In this document: piece by piece, positions 46,510-55,345 of the stretch
Layout of the letters: every line of letters starts with the position of its first letter
Numbering within the stretch: the first letter of the stretch is position 1
Translations under genes and position numbers: made by a program
Source: Acidobacteriota bacterium
GTDB lineage: Bacteria > Acidobacteriota > Thermoanaerobaculia > Multivoradales > Multivoraceae
DNA length: 64,000 bases
Direction of reading: 5' to 3'
Assembly: GCA_003388555.1 (NCBI GenBank)
Contig: QQVD01000001.1
Coordinates: forward strand, 92,501-156,500
Notes under the pieces: model-generated
Seen by the model: the letters and a program-made list of their open reading frames with translations, nothing else
The model's database searches: none
Told to the model about the DNA's origin: nothing

Positions 46510-49500
46510 TCAGGGCATGGAGGCGGTGCCGGCCATGGAGGCCGTCGGGATCGGCCTCGACGAGGTCTCGGCGGTCGGCACCACCCAGTGGTGCTCGACG
46601 ATCCGGCCCAGGCGGCCAGTGAGACCATACACCTCGAGCAAGGGAGGTTGGCTGGTCACCGCCTCCGGCGAGTCTTCTTCCGGTGCCTGCCAGCCCGAGG
46701 TCAGAACGACGGACAGCTCGGTGAGCTCGGAGCCAGGATTCGAGGCCGGCTGGTCGCTGCGAGCTGGTGGGGCGGCCGGTCCGCCGGTATGGCGAGCGGT
46801 CGCGCCCTGTGAAGTGCTCGCGGTCCCCCGTGACCGACGGACCTGGCTCGCGGCCAGGGTCAGCCAGGGGTTTGCGGAGACCAGGCCAGGTCGATCGCGG
46901 CCGTCGGCTTCGGCGAGGCCGCCGGCTCGTCGCGCCGCCGCACCACGCGGCTTCCCGGAGTCCTGCTCCTCCCGCAGCTGCTGACGCTCTCGGGCCACCA
47001 GCGACGCGGTGACAGCTGAACGACTCTCCAGAGAGGGAGCGCGGCCGGTGCCGATCAGGGGGCAACCGCCGTCGGTCGCCTCTGCGTTCACCTGCTGGTC
47101 GCTGGAGACAGGTCGGTCGGCCCGCACGACCTGCCCCTCGCTCACCTGTGCAGCCCAGATCGGTCGACCGCTCTCGCCGGCGCGCAGCCAACGCTGCACG
47201 GTGCAGGTCCGGTCCAGGTCGGCCAGGCTCCTCGGTGCCGGCAGCTGGGTGAAGCCGTTGCTCGGCTCGATGCGCTCGGCGAAGGTCGCCCAGACCGGAG
47301 CGGCGGCGCTGCCGCCGGTCATCGAAGTCTCGCTGAAGTCGTCGCGGCCGAGCCAGACGGTGACCACTCGCTCGCGCGAGTAACCGACGAACCACGCGTC
47401 GCGCCCGTCGTTGCTGGTGCCGGTCTTGCCGGCCAGTGGCCCCTTCAGCTCTCGACCGACGCGCCAGGCGGTTCCCCGCCGGACGGTGTCCTGCAGCATT
47501 GCCGTGACCAGCGCCGCCGATTCCGCGCTCAGTCCCGCCTCCGCCCCGGGCTCCTCGCCCGCTGGGCGCCGGCGCTCCAGCGGAGTGCCGTGGCGGTCGA
47601 ACACCGCCGCGAGGAATCGCGGCCTGCTGCGCACTCCGCCGTTGGCGAGCAGGGAGTAGGCGCTGGTGACCTGCAGCGGCGAACCCTCCACCGCCCCGAG
47701 CGCCAACGAGGGGCCCTTCACCTTCGGCTCGAGGCCGGCGTGGTGCAGCGTCGTCGCCACGTTGTCGAGCCCTGCCGCCAGCGCGATGCGCAGGGAAGCT
47801 GCATTGAGACTGCGGCGCAACGACTCGGCGACCGTGACGGTGCCGTGGAAAGCGCCGCCATGGTTCGCCGGACGCCAACTCTGGCCGGCGAAGCGCACCT
47901 CGATCGGCAGGTCGAGGACGGTCGCGTTCGGTGCCGCGACGCCTGCCTCGAAGGCGGCGGCGTAGGCGAACGGCTTGGCCAGGCTGCCGATCTGCCGCCT
48001 GGCCGAGCCGGCGCGATCGAAGGCGCTGCGCCGATCGGGCCGCCCTCCGACGTAGGCCCGCACCAGACCGCTCGTCGGCTCGAGCGAGACCAGTGCCGCC
48101 TCGGTCGAGGCAGCGATCCGTCCGCTCTCGACGCTCCGCTCGAGCGCCGCGATGGCCGCAGCCTGCTCGAACCAGTCGAGGGTCGAGTGCAGGCGCAGGC
48201 CGCTGTCGACGACCGATGCCTCGGCCGCCGAGCCGGTGTCGAGGTAGTCGTTCGCCAGCTCGGTGAGCGAAGCGCGAACGAAGTGGCTGGTCCACAGCGG
48301 TCGGTGGTCGGCGCGCAGCACGATCGGCTCGGCCGCGGCCCGTCGCAGCTGGTCGGAGTCGAGCCAGCCCAGCGAGTGCATGCGATCGAGCACGCGGTCG
48401 CGCCGCGCCATGGCGTCGTCGGGGCGGCGCACCGGGTCGAAGCGCGCCGGTGAGGCGATCATGCCCGCGAGCAGGGCCGCCTCAGCGACCGACAGCTGCT
48501 CCGGCTCGACACCGAAGTAGGCGTTGGCCGCTGCGCCGACCCCGACCAGCTGACGCGACCAGCGGCTGCCGAGGTAGACCTCGTTGAGGTACGCGGCGAG
48601 GATCTTCTCCTTGCTCCAGCGCAGGTCCAGGGCGATCGCCAGGCGCGCCTCGTGCAGCTTGCGGCTCCAGCTGCGCTCCGCGGTGAGGAAGAGGTTGCGC
48701 GCCAGCTGCTGGGTGATGGTGCTGGCACCCTGCACGATGCGCCCGGCGGCGAAGTTGCTCCGGGCGGCGCGCAGGATCCCGCCGAGGGCGATGCCGTGGT
48801 GGAAGAAGTACTGGTCGTCCTCCGCCGCGAGCACCGCCCGCACCAGGTGCTCGGGGATCTGCTCGTAGGTGACCGGACGCCGGTCGATCATGCCGGAGCC
48901 GAGCAGGCGGTCCAGCTCGACGCGCGGCAGGTGCAGCCGATCGAGCTCCCGTTCGTCCAGGTGCAGACGCTCGAGGCGGCCTTCGGCGAGGGCCAGGTCG
49001 AGCAGGCCGACGCCGGGCCAGTGCACGCGATAGGTCAGCGCGACCTCGCCCGACTCGCCGCCTTCGTCTAGCGCTGTCCGTTCGTACCATCCCGGCGCTG
49101 GCGCCGGCAGCGCGGCGGTCTCGGCCTCGCTATGGCGTCCGGTGATCGCTCGACTCGACGTCGAGCGCAGGCCGCTGGCGATCAGCAGCTGTTCGATGGC
49201 CGCGGCGTCGAGCCGCCCGCCGGTGGCCAGCTCGATCGGAGCCGAGAGCACCGTCGAGGTGACTGGCCGCAGCGCCAGCGCGCGCTGCGGCGAGGGCAGG
49301 TAGACGCGCACCGCCAGGGCTCCGGCGAGCAGCGCCAGGGCGCTGGCCGCGACCAGTGCGAAGAAGCCGCGCGAGACCAGCGGGCTGCGTTCGACCGAAC
49401 GCCAGCGTCGGCCGAGCGTGGAGATCGTCGGGGCGCTGCGCAGCCGCAGTCGCTGCGCCCGGCGGCGAGCGAGTCGACCGAGTCGACGGGTGCGGCGGTG

Positions 49501-49674
49501 AACTCGCCGCAGCCAGGTCGCCGCGCGGTCGGTGGACGACGACACTGCCTTCGGCTCGCCCACGGAGAGGGCGCGCTGGGCGAGGTCTTTCGGGCTGCCG
49601 CTCGGCCTGCCGTCGCTTGCTCGGCGGCCGCGGGGGGAGGTGGTCTTGGGGTCGTTCATGGAGGGATCTCGCAT
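46510..49674 (-). CDS. Class A penicillin-binding protein (PBP1b-like)
   Basis: A 1054-aa bifunctional peptidoglycan synthase. A long basic cytoplasmic tail precedes one TM (about 103-124). A UB2H-like region is probable. The GT51 glycosyltransferase domain has AEDDQYFFHHGI and QGASTITQQLARNLF. The transpeptidase has SxxK in RRQIGSLAKPF, SLN in RRSLNAASL, and KTGT in LAGKTGTSND. The first residue of the usual RQPGS is changed (RQIGS), which is uncommon. A poorly ordered tail (about 870-1054), Ser/Arg/Gln-rich, follows the catalytic part. The ATG at 49674 or at 49659 is the start; no Shine-Dalgarno decides. Confidence 0.93.
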   Translation of the reverse strand: MRDPSMNDPKTTSPRGRRASDGRPSGSPKDLAQRALSVGEPKAVSSSTDRAATWLRRVHRRTRRLGRLARRRAQRLRLRSAPTISTLGRRWRSVERSPLVSRGFFALVAASALALLAGALAVRVYLPSPQRALALRPVTSTVLSAPIELATGGRLDAAAIEQLLIASGLRSTSSRAITGRHSEAETAALPAPAPGWYERTALDEGGESGEVALTYRVHWPGVGLLDLALAEGRLERLHLDERELDRLHLPRVELDRLLGSGMIDRRPVTYEQIPEHLVRAVLAAEDDQYFFHHGIALGGILRAARSNFAAGRIVQGASTITQQLARNLFLTAERSWSRKLHEARLAIALDLRWSKEKILAAYLNEVYLGSRWSRQLVGVGAAANAYFGVEPEQLSVAEAALLAGMIASPARFDPVRRPDDAMARRDRVLDRMHSLGWLDSDQLRRAAAEPIVLRADHRPLWTSHFVRASLTELANDYLDTGSAAEASVVDSGLRLHSTLDWFEQAAAIAALERSVESGRIAASTEAALVSLEPTSGLVRAYVGGRPDRRSAFDRAGSARRQIGSLAKPFAYAAAFEAGVAAPNATVLDLPIEVRFAGQSWRPANHGGAFHGTVTVAESLRRSLNAASLRIALAAGLDNVATTLHHAGLEPKVKGPSLALGAVEGSPLQVTSAYSLLANGGVRSRPRFLAAVFDRHGTPLERRRPAGEEPGAEAGLSAESAALVTAMLQDTVRRGTAWRVGRELKGPLAGKTGTSNDGRDAWFVGYSRERVVTVWLGRDDFSETSMTGGSAAAPVWATFAERIEPSNGFTQLPAPRSLADLDRTCTVQRWLRAGESGRPIWAAQVSEGQVVRADRPVSSDQQVNAEATDGGCPLIGTGRAPSLESRSAVTASLVARERQQLREEQDSGKPRGAAARRAGGLAEADGRDRPGLVSANPWLTLAASQVRRSRGTASTSQGATARHTGGPAAPPARSDQPASNPGSELTELSVVLTSGWQAPEEDSPEAVTSQPPLLEVYGLTGRLGRIVEHHWVVPTAETSSRPIPTASMAGTASMP

Positions 49675-49740
49675 CTGAGCTTGCGTCGACTCGGCCGTCG
49701 GGGCGAAGCGCGGAGCGAACTGTCGGTCTCGGTGGCCTCT

Positions 49741-49785
49741 GACGGTGCTGACGGTGCTGACGGTGCCGATGGTGGTGATGGCGCT
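49741..49785. repeat. Five 9-bp direct repeats (GACGGTGCT-type)
   Basis: GACGGTGCT occurs twice exactly, then GACGGTGCC, GATGGTGGT and GATGGCGCT, all in phase, about 70 bp upstream of the PBP start. Confidence 0.8.
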
Positions 49786-49800
49786 CTGGGCAGCTTGGCT

Positions 49801-49852
49801 CTGCTCGGCTCGACTGCTCGGCTCGACTGCTCGGCCCTACTGTTCGGCCCGG
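49801..49852. repeat. Four 13-bp direct repeats (CTGCTCGGCTCGA-type)
   Basis: Two exact copies of CTGCTCGGCTCGA are followed by CTGCTCGGCCCTA and CTGTTCGGCCCGG, close to the 9-bp repeats. Confidence 0.75.
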
Positions 49853-50261
49853 ACGAACCGTCCGCCGGAGCCTGGTCGGGTGGATGGCGGCGAGTGAGCG
49901 ATCCGGGCCTCCGATCGGCGTCCACCGCGCTGCGCTGCGCGTCGCTAGAGCAAGGCCTCTGCCAGCACCGGCGACTTGCCTCTTCGGCAGGGGTGCGCCG
50001 GCCCTCACGAGCCCGCCGCTGCAGCCGTCGCGCCGCGCTCGCCGGCGAAAGAGCCCCCGCCGCCGCAGCCTGTCTCCTCGCTGCGGGATCGGGATGCTGC
50101 TCGCCGGCGGAAGAAGCAGGCTCCGGACCGGTAGTTCTTTCCGCCGCGGGCGACCCTCCCGCGCGGCCTGCCAGGAGCCGGGCCAGCGGCGCGGCGGGCC
50201 GGTGATCTGCTGGGTCGCGCTGCGAGCGCGATCACGTCGCGCCGCCGCCGGTAGCGACGCT

Positions 50262-51206
50262 TCAGGCCTCGCGCAGCCAGTCGTCGACCAGACGTCGGGA
50301 GATCGACATGCGCGGCGGCAGATGCAGCTCGCGGCGCGCCGTGCGCTCGAGCAGCTCGTCGCGATGGAACCAGTGCGCCTGCTCGATCTCGGTCTCGTCG
50401 ACGGTGATCTCGTCGCTGATCGCCTCGGCCCAGAATCCGAGCATGATCGAGCTCGGGAAGGGCCACGGCTGCGACGAGTGGTACTCGACCTCGCCAATGC
50501 GCACCCCGACCTCTTCGAAGACCTCGCGGGCCACCGCGTGCTCGAGGTTCTCGCCCGGCTCGACGAACCCGGCCAGGGTCGAGAAGACGCCCGGCGGCCA
50601 CGACGCCTGCCGCCCCAGCAGGCAACGCTCACCGCCGTCGTGCACCAGCATGATCACCGCCGCATCGGTGCGCGGGAAGCCCTGCAGGCCGCAGGAGGGA
50701 TCGCTGCACACCCGCAGGTGTCCGGCATCGCGGCTCTCGGTGGGCGCGCCGCAGGCACCGCAGAAGCGATGACGACGGTGCCAGGTGGTCATCGCGCGGG
50801 CGTAGGCGAGCAGGTTGGCGGCTCGCGCGTCGAGCCGCGCTGCGACCTGCCGCAGGTCGCAGAAGGTCCCGGCGGAGGCGATCAGCGGATGGGAGTCGGG
50901 ATCGTCGAGCAGCGACAGGTCGAAGGCGAAGTGCGGCCGGCCTTCGTCGAACCCGAGCAGCACCAGGGTCGGGCGTGCGTTCTCGTCGAGCAGCTCGGCA
51001 ACGCCTGTGGCGTCGAGCAGTGCCGGCCGCACCAGCGCGTCGGCCTCCTCGGTGACCAGGCTGCGTTCCCTCCACACCACCGTGAACAGGGCCTCGGCAT
51101 GGCGCTCGAGGCGCGCCGACTCGCCCGCGTCGCGACGCACCAGGTGGCGGCGGTCCAGCGTGCGCGGATCGGTGTGGTCGGGAGCGAGGGGGTTGGGAGA
51201 CCGCAT
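50262..51206 (-). CDS. nudC: NAD(+) diphosphatase NudC
   Basis: A 314-aa Nudix hydrolase that cleaves NADH/NAD into NMN(H) and AMP and can remove NAD caps from RNA. A four-cysteine zinc ribbon (CGACG and CSDPSCG, about 148-170) is followed by the Nudix box GFVEPGENLEHAVAREVFEEVGV with all G, E and REVxEE positions. The SQPWPFP motif after it is diagnostic of NudC-type enzymes. The N-terminal NUDIX-like domain is present (residues 1-120), so it is full length. It ends 587 bp upstream of the PBP gene, on the same strand. Confidence 0.95.
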   Translation of the reverse strand: MRSPNPLAPDHTDPRTLDRRHLVRRDAGESARLERHAEALFTVVWRERSLVTEEADALVRPALLDATGVAELLDENARPTLVLLGFDEGRPHFAFDLSLLDDPDSHPLIASAGTFCDLRQVAARLDARAANLLAYARAMTTWHRRHRFCGACGAPTESRDAGHLRVCSDPSCGLQGFPRTDAAVIMLVHDGGERCLLGRQASWPPGVFSTLAGFVEPGENLEHAVAREVFEEVGVRIGEVEYHSSQPWPFPSSIMLGFWAEAISDEITVDETEIEQAHWFHRDELLERTARRELHLPPRMSISRRLVDDWLREA

Positions 51207-51242
51207 GGCCGCGCCCGGCAGTCTACGCCGACGGCCGCGGTA

Positions 51243-51284
51243 GCGCGTCTCTCAGCCGCGGTGGCGCGTCTTTCAGCCGCGGCG
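51243..51284. repeat. 21-bp tandem duplication over the dehydrogenase stop codon
   Basis: GCGCGTCTCTCAGCCGCGGTG and a near copy (two mismatches) lie head to tail. The second copy contains the stop codon and last codons of the amino-acid dehydrogenase gene, so the downstream copy is an extra gene tail. Confidence 0.85.
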
Positions 51285-52367
51285 GCGGTAGGCCATCGCC
51301 TCGGAGACCCGCTGCTTGGCGAGGGTCAGGGCCGCCTCGGTCGGCATCTGGCTGTGGGCTCTGGCCAGCTCGAGGATCTCGCGGGTGTTCTCGCGCACCT
51401 TCTCCTCGATGGTCTCGAAGGCCTGCTTCTGGGTGCCTCCCTGGTACTCGACCGAGGCACAGATGACGCCGCCCGCGTTGGCGACGAAGTCGGGCACCGA
51501 GAGGATGCCGCGGCCGTGCAGGATGCGCTCGGCCATCGGCGTGACCGGGATGTTGGCGCCCTGCAGGATGACCTTCGCCTTGATCCGCGCCGCGTTGGTC
51601 TCGTCGATGACGTCTGGGCGTGCAGCCGGCACCAGGATGTCGCAGTCGAGGTCGATGAAGGCGTCGCGGCCGAGCTTGCGCCCGCGCGGATACACCGTCA
51701 CCTGGCCGGTCTCGAGCTTCAGTCGCACCAGCTCCTCGATGTCGATGCCGTCGGGGTCGAAGACCGTGCCGTCGAGATCCGAGGCGACGGTGAGGACGGC
51801 GCCACGCTCGGCGAGGAAGCGGGCAGCGTGCTGGCCGACGTTGCCGAAGCCCTGCACCGCGACGCGGGCGCCTTCGAGACCGATCTCGCTGAACTCCTGC
51901 GCCACCTCGCCGCAGATCGCGATGCCGAATCCGGTCGCGCCCACTTGGTCGAGCGGGATGCCGCCGAGCACCTTGGAGAGTCCGACCGAGCGCCCGATCT
52001 CGTCGCGAACCCAGGCCATGGCGGTCTCGTCCGTCCCCATGTCAGGTCCCGGGATGTAGCCCTCCAGCGCTTCGATGCCGCGCGCGAACTGGCGGATCAG
52101 GGTCTCCTTGTTCGGGGTGTGCGGGTCGGCCAGGATGCCGGCCTTGCCGCCGCCGTGGCGCAGGCCCGCGAGGGCGTTCTTCCAGGTCATCGCGCGAGCC
52201 AGGCGGAAGACCTCGGCGGTGGTCACGTCGGCGGCCATGCGGATGCCGCCGATCGCCGGACCGGCGGCGATGTTGTCGATCACCACGATTCCCTTGAGAC
52301 CGCTGCGCGGCTCGTAGATGTAGACGACCTTCTCGGGTCCGTACTCGTCGGCGAACTCGTGAAACAC
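51273..52367 (-). CDS. Glu/Leu/Phe/Val dehydrogenase family protein
   Basis: A 364-aa NAD(P)-dependent amino-acid dehydrogenase that reversibly deaminates an L-amino acid to its 2-oxo acid and ammonia. Catalytic features are GIRM near residue 42, the lysine in HGGGKAGILADP, the Asp in GPDMGTDE, and the Rossmann motif QGFGNVGQHAA. Its size is that of leucine/valine dehydrogenases (about 360 aa), smaller than most glutamate dehydrogenases (about 420), so specificity is open. The start is GTG at 52367, with AGGAGAG just upstream. It ends in RRRG with a duplicated tail. Confidence 0.92.
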   Translation of the reverse strand: MFHEFADEYGPEKVVYIYEPRSGLKGIVVIDNIAAGPAIGGIRMAADVTTAEVFRLARAMTWKNALAGLRHGGGKAGILADPHTPNKETLIRQFARGIEALEGYIPGPDMGTDETAMAWVRDEIGRSVGLSKVLGGIPLDQVGATGFGIAICGEVAQEFSEIGLEGARVAVQGFGNVGQHAARFLAERGAVLTVASDLDGTVFDPDGIDIEELVRLKLETGQVTVYPRGRKLGRDAFIDLDCDILVPAARPDVIDETNAARIKAKVILQGANIPVTPMAERILHGRGILSVPDFVANAGGVICASVEYQGGTQKQAFETIEEKVRENTREILELARAHSQMPTEAALTLAKQRVSEAMAYRRRG

Positions 52368-52867
52368 GGAACTCTCCTAGTGGTGCAAGCCCGGTATGGG
52401 GTTGTTCTCTCGCGCCTCGTCGAGTGAGCCTCCCGGTGTCGGGAGGACCCGATCGCGGCGTGCCGGTGGCGCGTTGCCCGGCACACGTTCCGGCGCTCGA
52501 TTCGAGCCGCGGAGTCGATGGCTGGCCAGGGCGACCGTGGCCCGCCGTTCTTCTGGGGCGCCCGCCCCGTCGGCGCACCACCGCTGCGCTGCCTGGAGCG
52601 CATCGCGGACCGCCCCTGCTGTCTCGGCTGCCGGTCTGCTTTCGGGTCGACCGTGGTCGGGAGATCGGAAGGCGCGCGCGGCGCGGAGACTCTATCCGAG
52701 CCGCTCGTCGGTGACGTCGTCGCTCTGCCGTCCTCCGCTCCGACCAAAGTCCTGGTCGGATCCACGATCTGCCAGACTGCGGCGGGGATGCGTGGAAGGT
52801 GGCGGCTGAGCGACGCGGGCCGCCTGGGCCGTCCGGACCGCGACATCGCAGAGGTGCGACCAAGACG
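52368..52867. other. Divergent intergenic region (500 bp)
   Basis: The region lies between the dehydrogenase (-) and aminotransferase (+). It holds an 8-bp perfect inverted repeat (52739-52760) but no convincing gene: a frame at 52518-52871 is Arg/Cys-rich with no recognisable domain. Confidence 0.5.
52739..52760. promoter_or_regulatory. Inverted repeat upstream of the aminotransferase
   Basis: TCCGACCA and TGGTCGGA, perfect 8-bp arms around a 6-bp spacer, 107 bp upstream of the ATG at 52868. Suitable in size for a dimeric regulator, but it could be chance. Confidence 0.35.
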
Positions 52868-54211
52868 ATGAGCAAGCTCGACGAGATCAACCAGGCGCTG
52901 CGGAGCGAGGCGCCGGCGGTGTGGACCGCGCTGTCGCCGACCGCCCGCCAGGCGGTCTATCCGGCCGACATCCCCTTCCAGGCCGCCGAGGCCCGCGGCA
53001 CCCGCTACAACGCCACCATCGGTCAGATCACCGACGGCGCCGGCGGCGTGCTGCAGCTGCCGGCGGTCGCCTCGCTGCTCGCCGGCCTCTCAGACGCCGC
53101 CCGCAACCGGGCTCTCCTCTATTCGCCGATCCCCGGCCAGACCGAGCTGAGGCGACTGTGGCGAGAGCGCGAGCGCCGGCAGGCCGAGTGGGACGAGGCC
53201 TCGGAGGCACGCCCGTTACCGCCCTCCAGCTCGCCCCTGGTGACCTCCGGCCTGACCCACGCGCTGGCGCTGGCAGCGGACCTCTTCGGCGGCCCGGATC
53301 GCGCCGTCCTGGTGCCCGATCCCTGCTGGGGCAACTACCGTCAGGTCTTCGCGCTGCGCACCGGAGCGCGGATCGAGCGCTATCCGTTCTATCGCGACGG
53401 CGAGTTCTGGCCGGGCGGCGTCGCGCCGGCCCTGGCGCGGCTGCCGCCGGGAGAGCCGGCGGTGGTGGTGCTGAACTTCCCCTCCAACCCGGGTGGCTAC
53501 ATGCCGACCAGGGCGCAGCGCAGCGAGCTCGTCGCTTCGCTCGTGGCGGCGGCGGCCGATCGGCCGGTCGTGGCGCTGTGCGACGAGGCCTATGCGTCGC
53601 TGGTCTACGACCCGGAGATCCCTCGGCGGTCGCTGTTCTGGGATCTCTGCGGGCGCTCGCCGCAGCTGATCCCGGTCCGCGCCTCCGGTGCGACCAAGGA
53701 GTTCCTCCTGTTCGGAGGGCGGATCGGCTTCCTCACCCTGCCGTGGGACGACGAGCATCCGGTCGCCTCGGCGCTCGACGACAAGCTGCGCTGCCTCCTG
53801 CGCGCGGGGGTCGGCTCGCCCGTGGCGCTCAGCCAGGAGATCCTGCTGCAGGCACTGCAGGACGAGGGCCTCGAGGGTCAGGTCGACGCAGTGCGTTCCG
53901 AGATGGCGAGACGCCACCGCTCGATGTGCGGCGCGCTCGCCGCCGCCGAGGCCCGCGGGGCTCCGCTGCGCCTCCTGCCGAGCAACAGCGGCGCCTTCGT
54001 GCTGCTCGAGCTGAGCGCGGGCCTGGATGCCGAAAGCGCCCGCCGTCACCTCATCGAGCACGCTTCGGTCGGTGTCGTCGCCGTCCCGCCACGCTACCTG
54101 CGACTCGCCTTCTGCTCCACCGCGCCGGAGGACATCGAGCCGCTCGTCGACAGGTTGGTCGTAGGGCTGCAGGGGCTCGAGGTCGCGACCGCCGGTACCG
54201 CTGGAGCGTGA
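52868..54211 (+). CDS. Class I/II PLP-dependent aminotransferase
   Basis: A 447-aa fold-type I aminotransferase. Seen motifs: LVTSGLTHALALA, then VVVLNFPSNPGGY (the NxPxNPTG pattern), DEAYASLVYD (PLP-binding Asp and Tyr) and SGATKEFLLFGGRIGF, which contains the Schiff-base lysine. The substrate-carboxylate arginine is probably in YLRLAFCS. The substrate is unknown (aromatic or branched amino acid is possible). The divergent dehydrogenase could work in the same amino acid pathway. The ATG at 52868 is used; the Shine-Dalgarno is GAGGTG at a longer distance. Confidence 0.88.
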   Translation: MSKLDEINQALRSEAPAVWTALSPTARQAVYPADIPFQAAEARGTRYNATIGQITDGAGGVLQLPAVASLLAGLSDAARNRALLYSPIPGQTELRRLWRERERRQAEWDEASEARPLPPSSSPLVTSGLTHALALAADLFGGPDRAVLVPDPCWGNYRQVFALRTGARIERYPFYRDGEFWPGGVAPALARLPPGEPAVVVLNFPSNPGGYMPTRAQRSELVASLVAAAADRPVVALCDEAYASLVYDPEIPRRSLFWDLCGRSPQLIPVRASGATKEFLLFGGRIGFLTLPWDDEHPVASALDDKLRCLLRAGVGSPVALSQEILLQALQDEGLEGQVDAVRSEMARRHRSMCGALAAAEARGAPLRLLPSNSGAFVLLELSAGLDAESARRHLIEHASVGVVAVPPRYLRLAFCSTAPEDIEPLVDRLVVGLQGLEVATAGTAGA

Positions 54212-54300
54212 GGGCGCCCCGGCGCAGCGGCGATCTCCCGGCAATGATGCCGGGCTCTCGACTGCGCTGCGCGGCGGCGGCCAGCCGTTATGCTGACCGT

Positions 54301-55290
54301 GTGGAACCCGCCCCGACAGGTGGAGCGCGCCAGCCGGAATCGCCGACGAAGTGTCCGGACGGCGAGCTGCCGTTGCTGCCCCTCGCCGCCTCCTGCGCCG
54401 CGATCGTGGCGCTGACGGCGGCTTTGGCGGGGTCGCCGGCCAGCGCCCAGGTCCAGATCCTCGATCCTCCGGACCTCGAGGCGGCGGCCTTCTCCGACGG
54501 CGAGTTCCTGTCGCTCTACGGTGACCGCTCGGCGGTCGGCTTCCAGCCCGGCGCGCTCGATCGCGCCCACCACTTCCTGCGTCGCCTCGAGGTGATCACC
54601 GAGGCCTTCAACCGCTGGAGCGGGGTCGCCGTCCCGGTGGTCGGCTACCTGGTCGATCGCGAGAAGTGGAACGAGATGCAGATGCCAGGGCTCTACGGCA
54701 TACCCCTGCGCACCAGCGCCACCGCCATCGTGCTGCCGTCCCGTGGCGACGACGAGACGGTGCGCATGTGGCGTTCGATCCTCGGCGTCGAGCAACTGCC
54801 GCTGAACCCGGGCGAGCCGTTGCGCGGCACTTCGGAGGAGGCCGCCTCGCTGGCGATCGTCGACGTGCTGGCGCAGGTCGAGGCGGCGCGTGCCTTCGCC
54901 CTGCAGGCCGAGCTGGTCGCCGACGAGGAGTGGATCGGCGAGGTGGCGGCGCATCTCGCGGCGCGCACTCTGTTCGCCGACGTCGAGCCGGCGAAGCTGG
55001 GCGCGATCGATTTCGTCTACGACCGCATCTACGAGCGCTTCGGCGGCGAGCGCCAGCACGCGCTCGCCGAGTTCCGCGCCGACGGCCTGGTCGGCGAGGT
55101 CGCCGATGCCGAGACCTGGCTCTGGTTCCAGGGCGCCTTCGCCCGCGCGGCGCGTGTGCTGCACGAGCAGCGCGGGCGCAAGTCGGTCAAGCACCTCAAG
55201 AAGCTCTCCGAGCGAGGGCGACTCGACGGGGCCGGGCTGCGGGACGCCTACCCCGGTCTCGCCGCCTGGCTCGACTCCGCCTTCCGCTGA
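54301..55290 (+). CDS. Exported protein of unknown function
   Basis: A 329-aa protein (from GTG 54301; ATG at 54244 or 54247 is also open) with a signal peptide core LPLLPLAASCAAIVALTAALA ending near PASAQV. No recognised domain. The body is Ala/Glu-rich and alpha-helical with LEVITEAFNRWSG, DREKWNEMQMPGLYG and AIDFVYDRIYERFGGERQHAL. The C terminus is Leu/Lys-rich. A TATGCT hexamer lies at 54289-54294, only six bases before the GTG, which would make a leaderless message if it is the -10 box. It ends 55 bp from the convergent thioredoxin gene. Confidence 0.8.
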   Translation: MEPAPTGGARQPESPTKCPDGELPLLPLAASCAAIVALTAALAGSPASAQVQILDPPDLEAAAFSDGEFLSLYGDRSAVGFQPGALDRAHHFLRRLEVITEAFNRWSGVAVPVVGYLVDREKWNEMQMPGLYGIPLRTSATAIVLPSRGDDETVRMWRSILGVEQLPLNPGEPLRGTSEEAASLAIVDVLAQVEAARAFALQAELVADEEWIGEVAAHLAARTLFADVEPAKLGAIDFVYDRIYERFGGERQHALAEFRADGLVGEVADAETWLWFQGAFARAARVLHEQRGRKSVKHLKKLSERGRLDGAGLRDAYPGLAAWLDSAFR

Positions 55291-55345
55291 GGCCCGAGCA
55301 CAGCTCCGCGAGACTCGTGTCGGTCTTGACCGATCCTCGGTCGGC

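Larger units (their letters stand above)
49675..50261. other. Non-coding gap with short repeats (587 bp)
   Basis: The gap lies between the PBP gene and nudC, both minus, so it would hold the PBP promoter. Long frames cross it but have no family-like composition. It contains two runs of short direct repeats (49741-49785 and 49801-49852) next to the PBP start. No terminator, RNA or gene recognised. Confidence 0.5.

Noticed and set aside
49130-50632. 500-aa minus-strand frame between the PBP and nudC genes
   Set aside because: Contains Ser/Arg/Pro-rich and poly-His-like stretches and overlaps two real genes in another frame.
49884-52427. 847-aa plus-strand open frame
   Set aside because: Antisense over nudC and the dehydrogenase, with a shadow composition (Gln/Arg/Ala/Gly-rich); both genes have clear motifs on the other strand.
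52518-52871. 117-aa plus-strand frame before the aminotransferase
   Set aside because: Cys/Arg/Gly-rich with no recognisable motif, no Shine-Dalgarno, and lies in a divergent promoter region.
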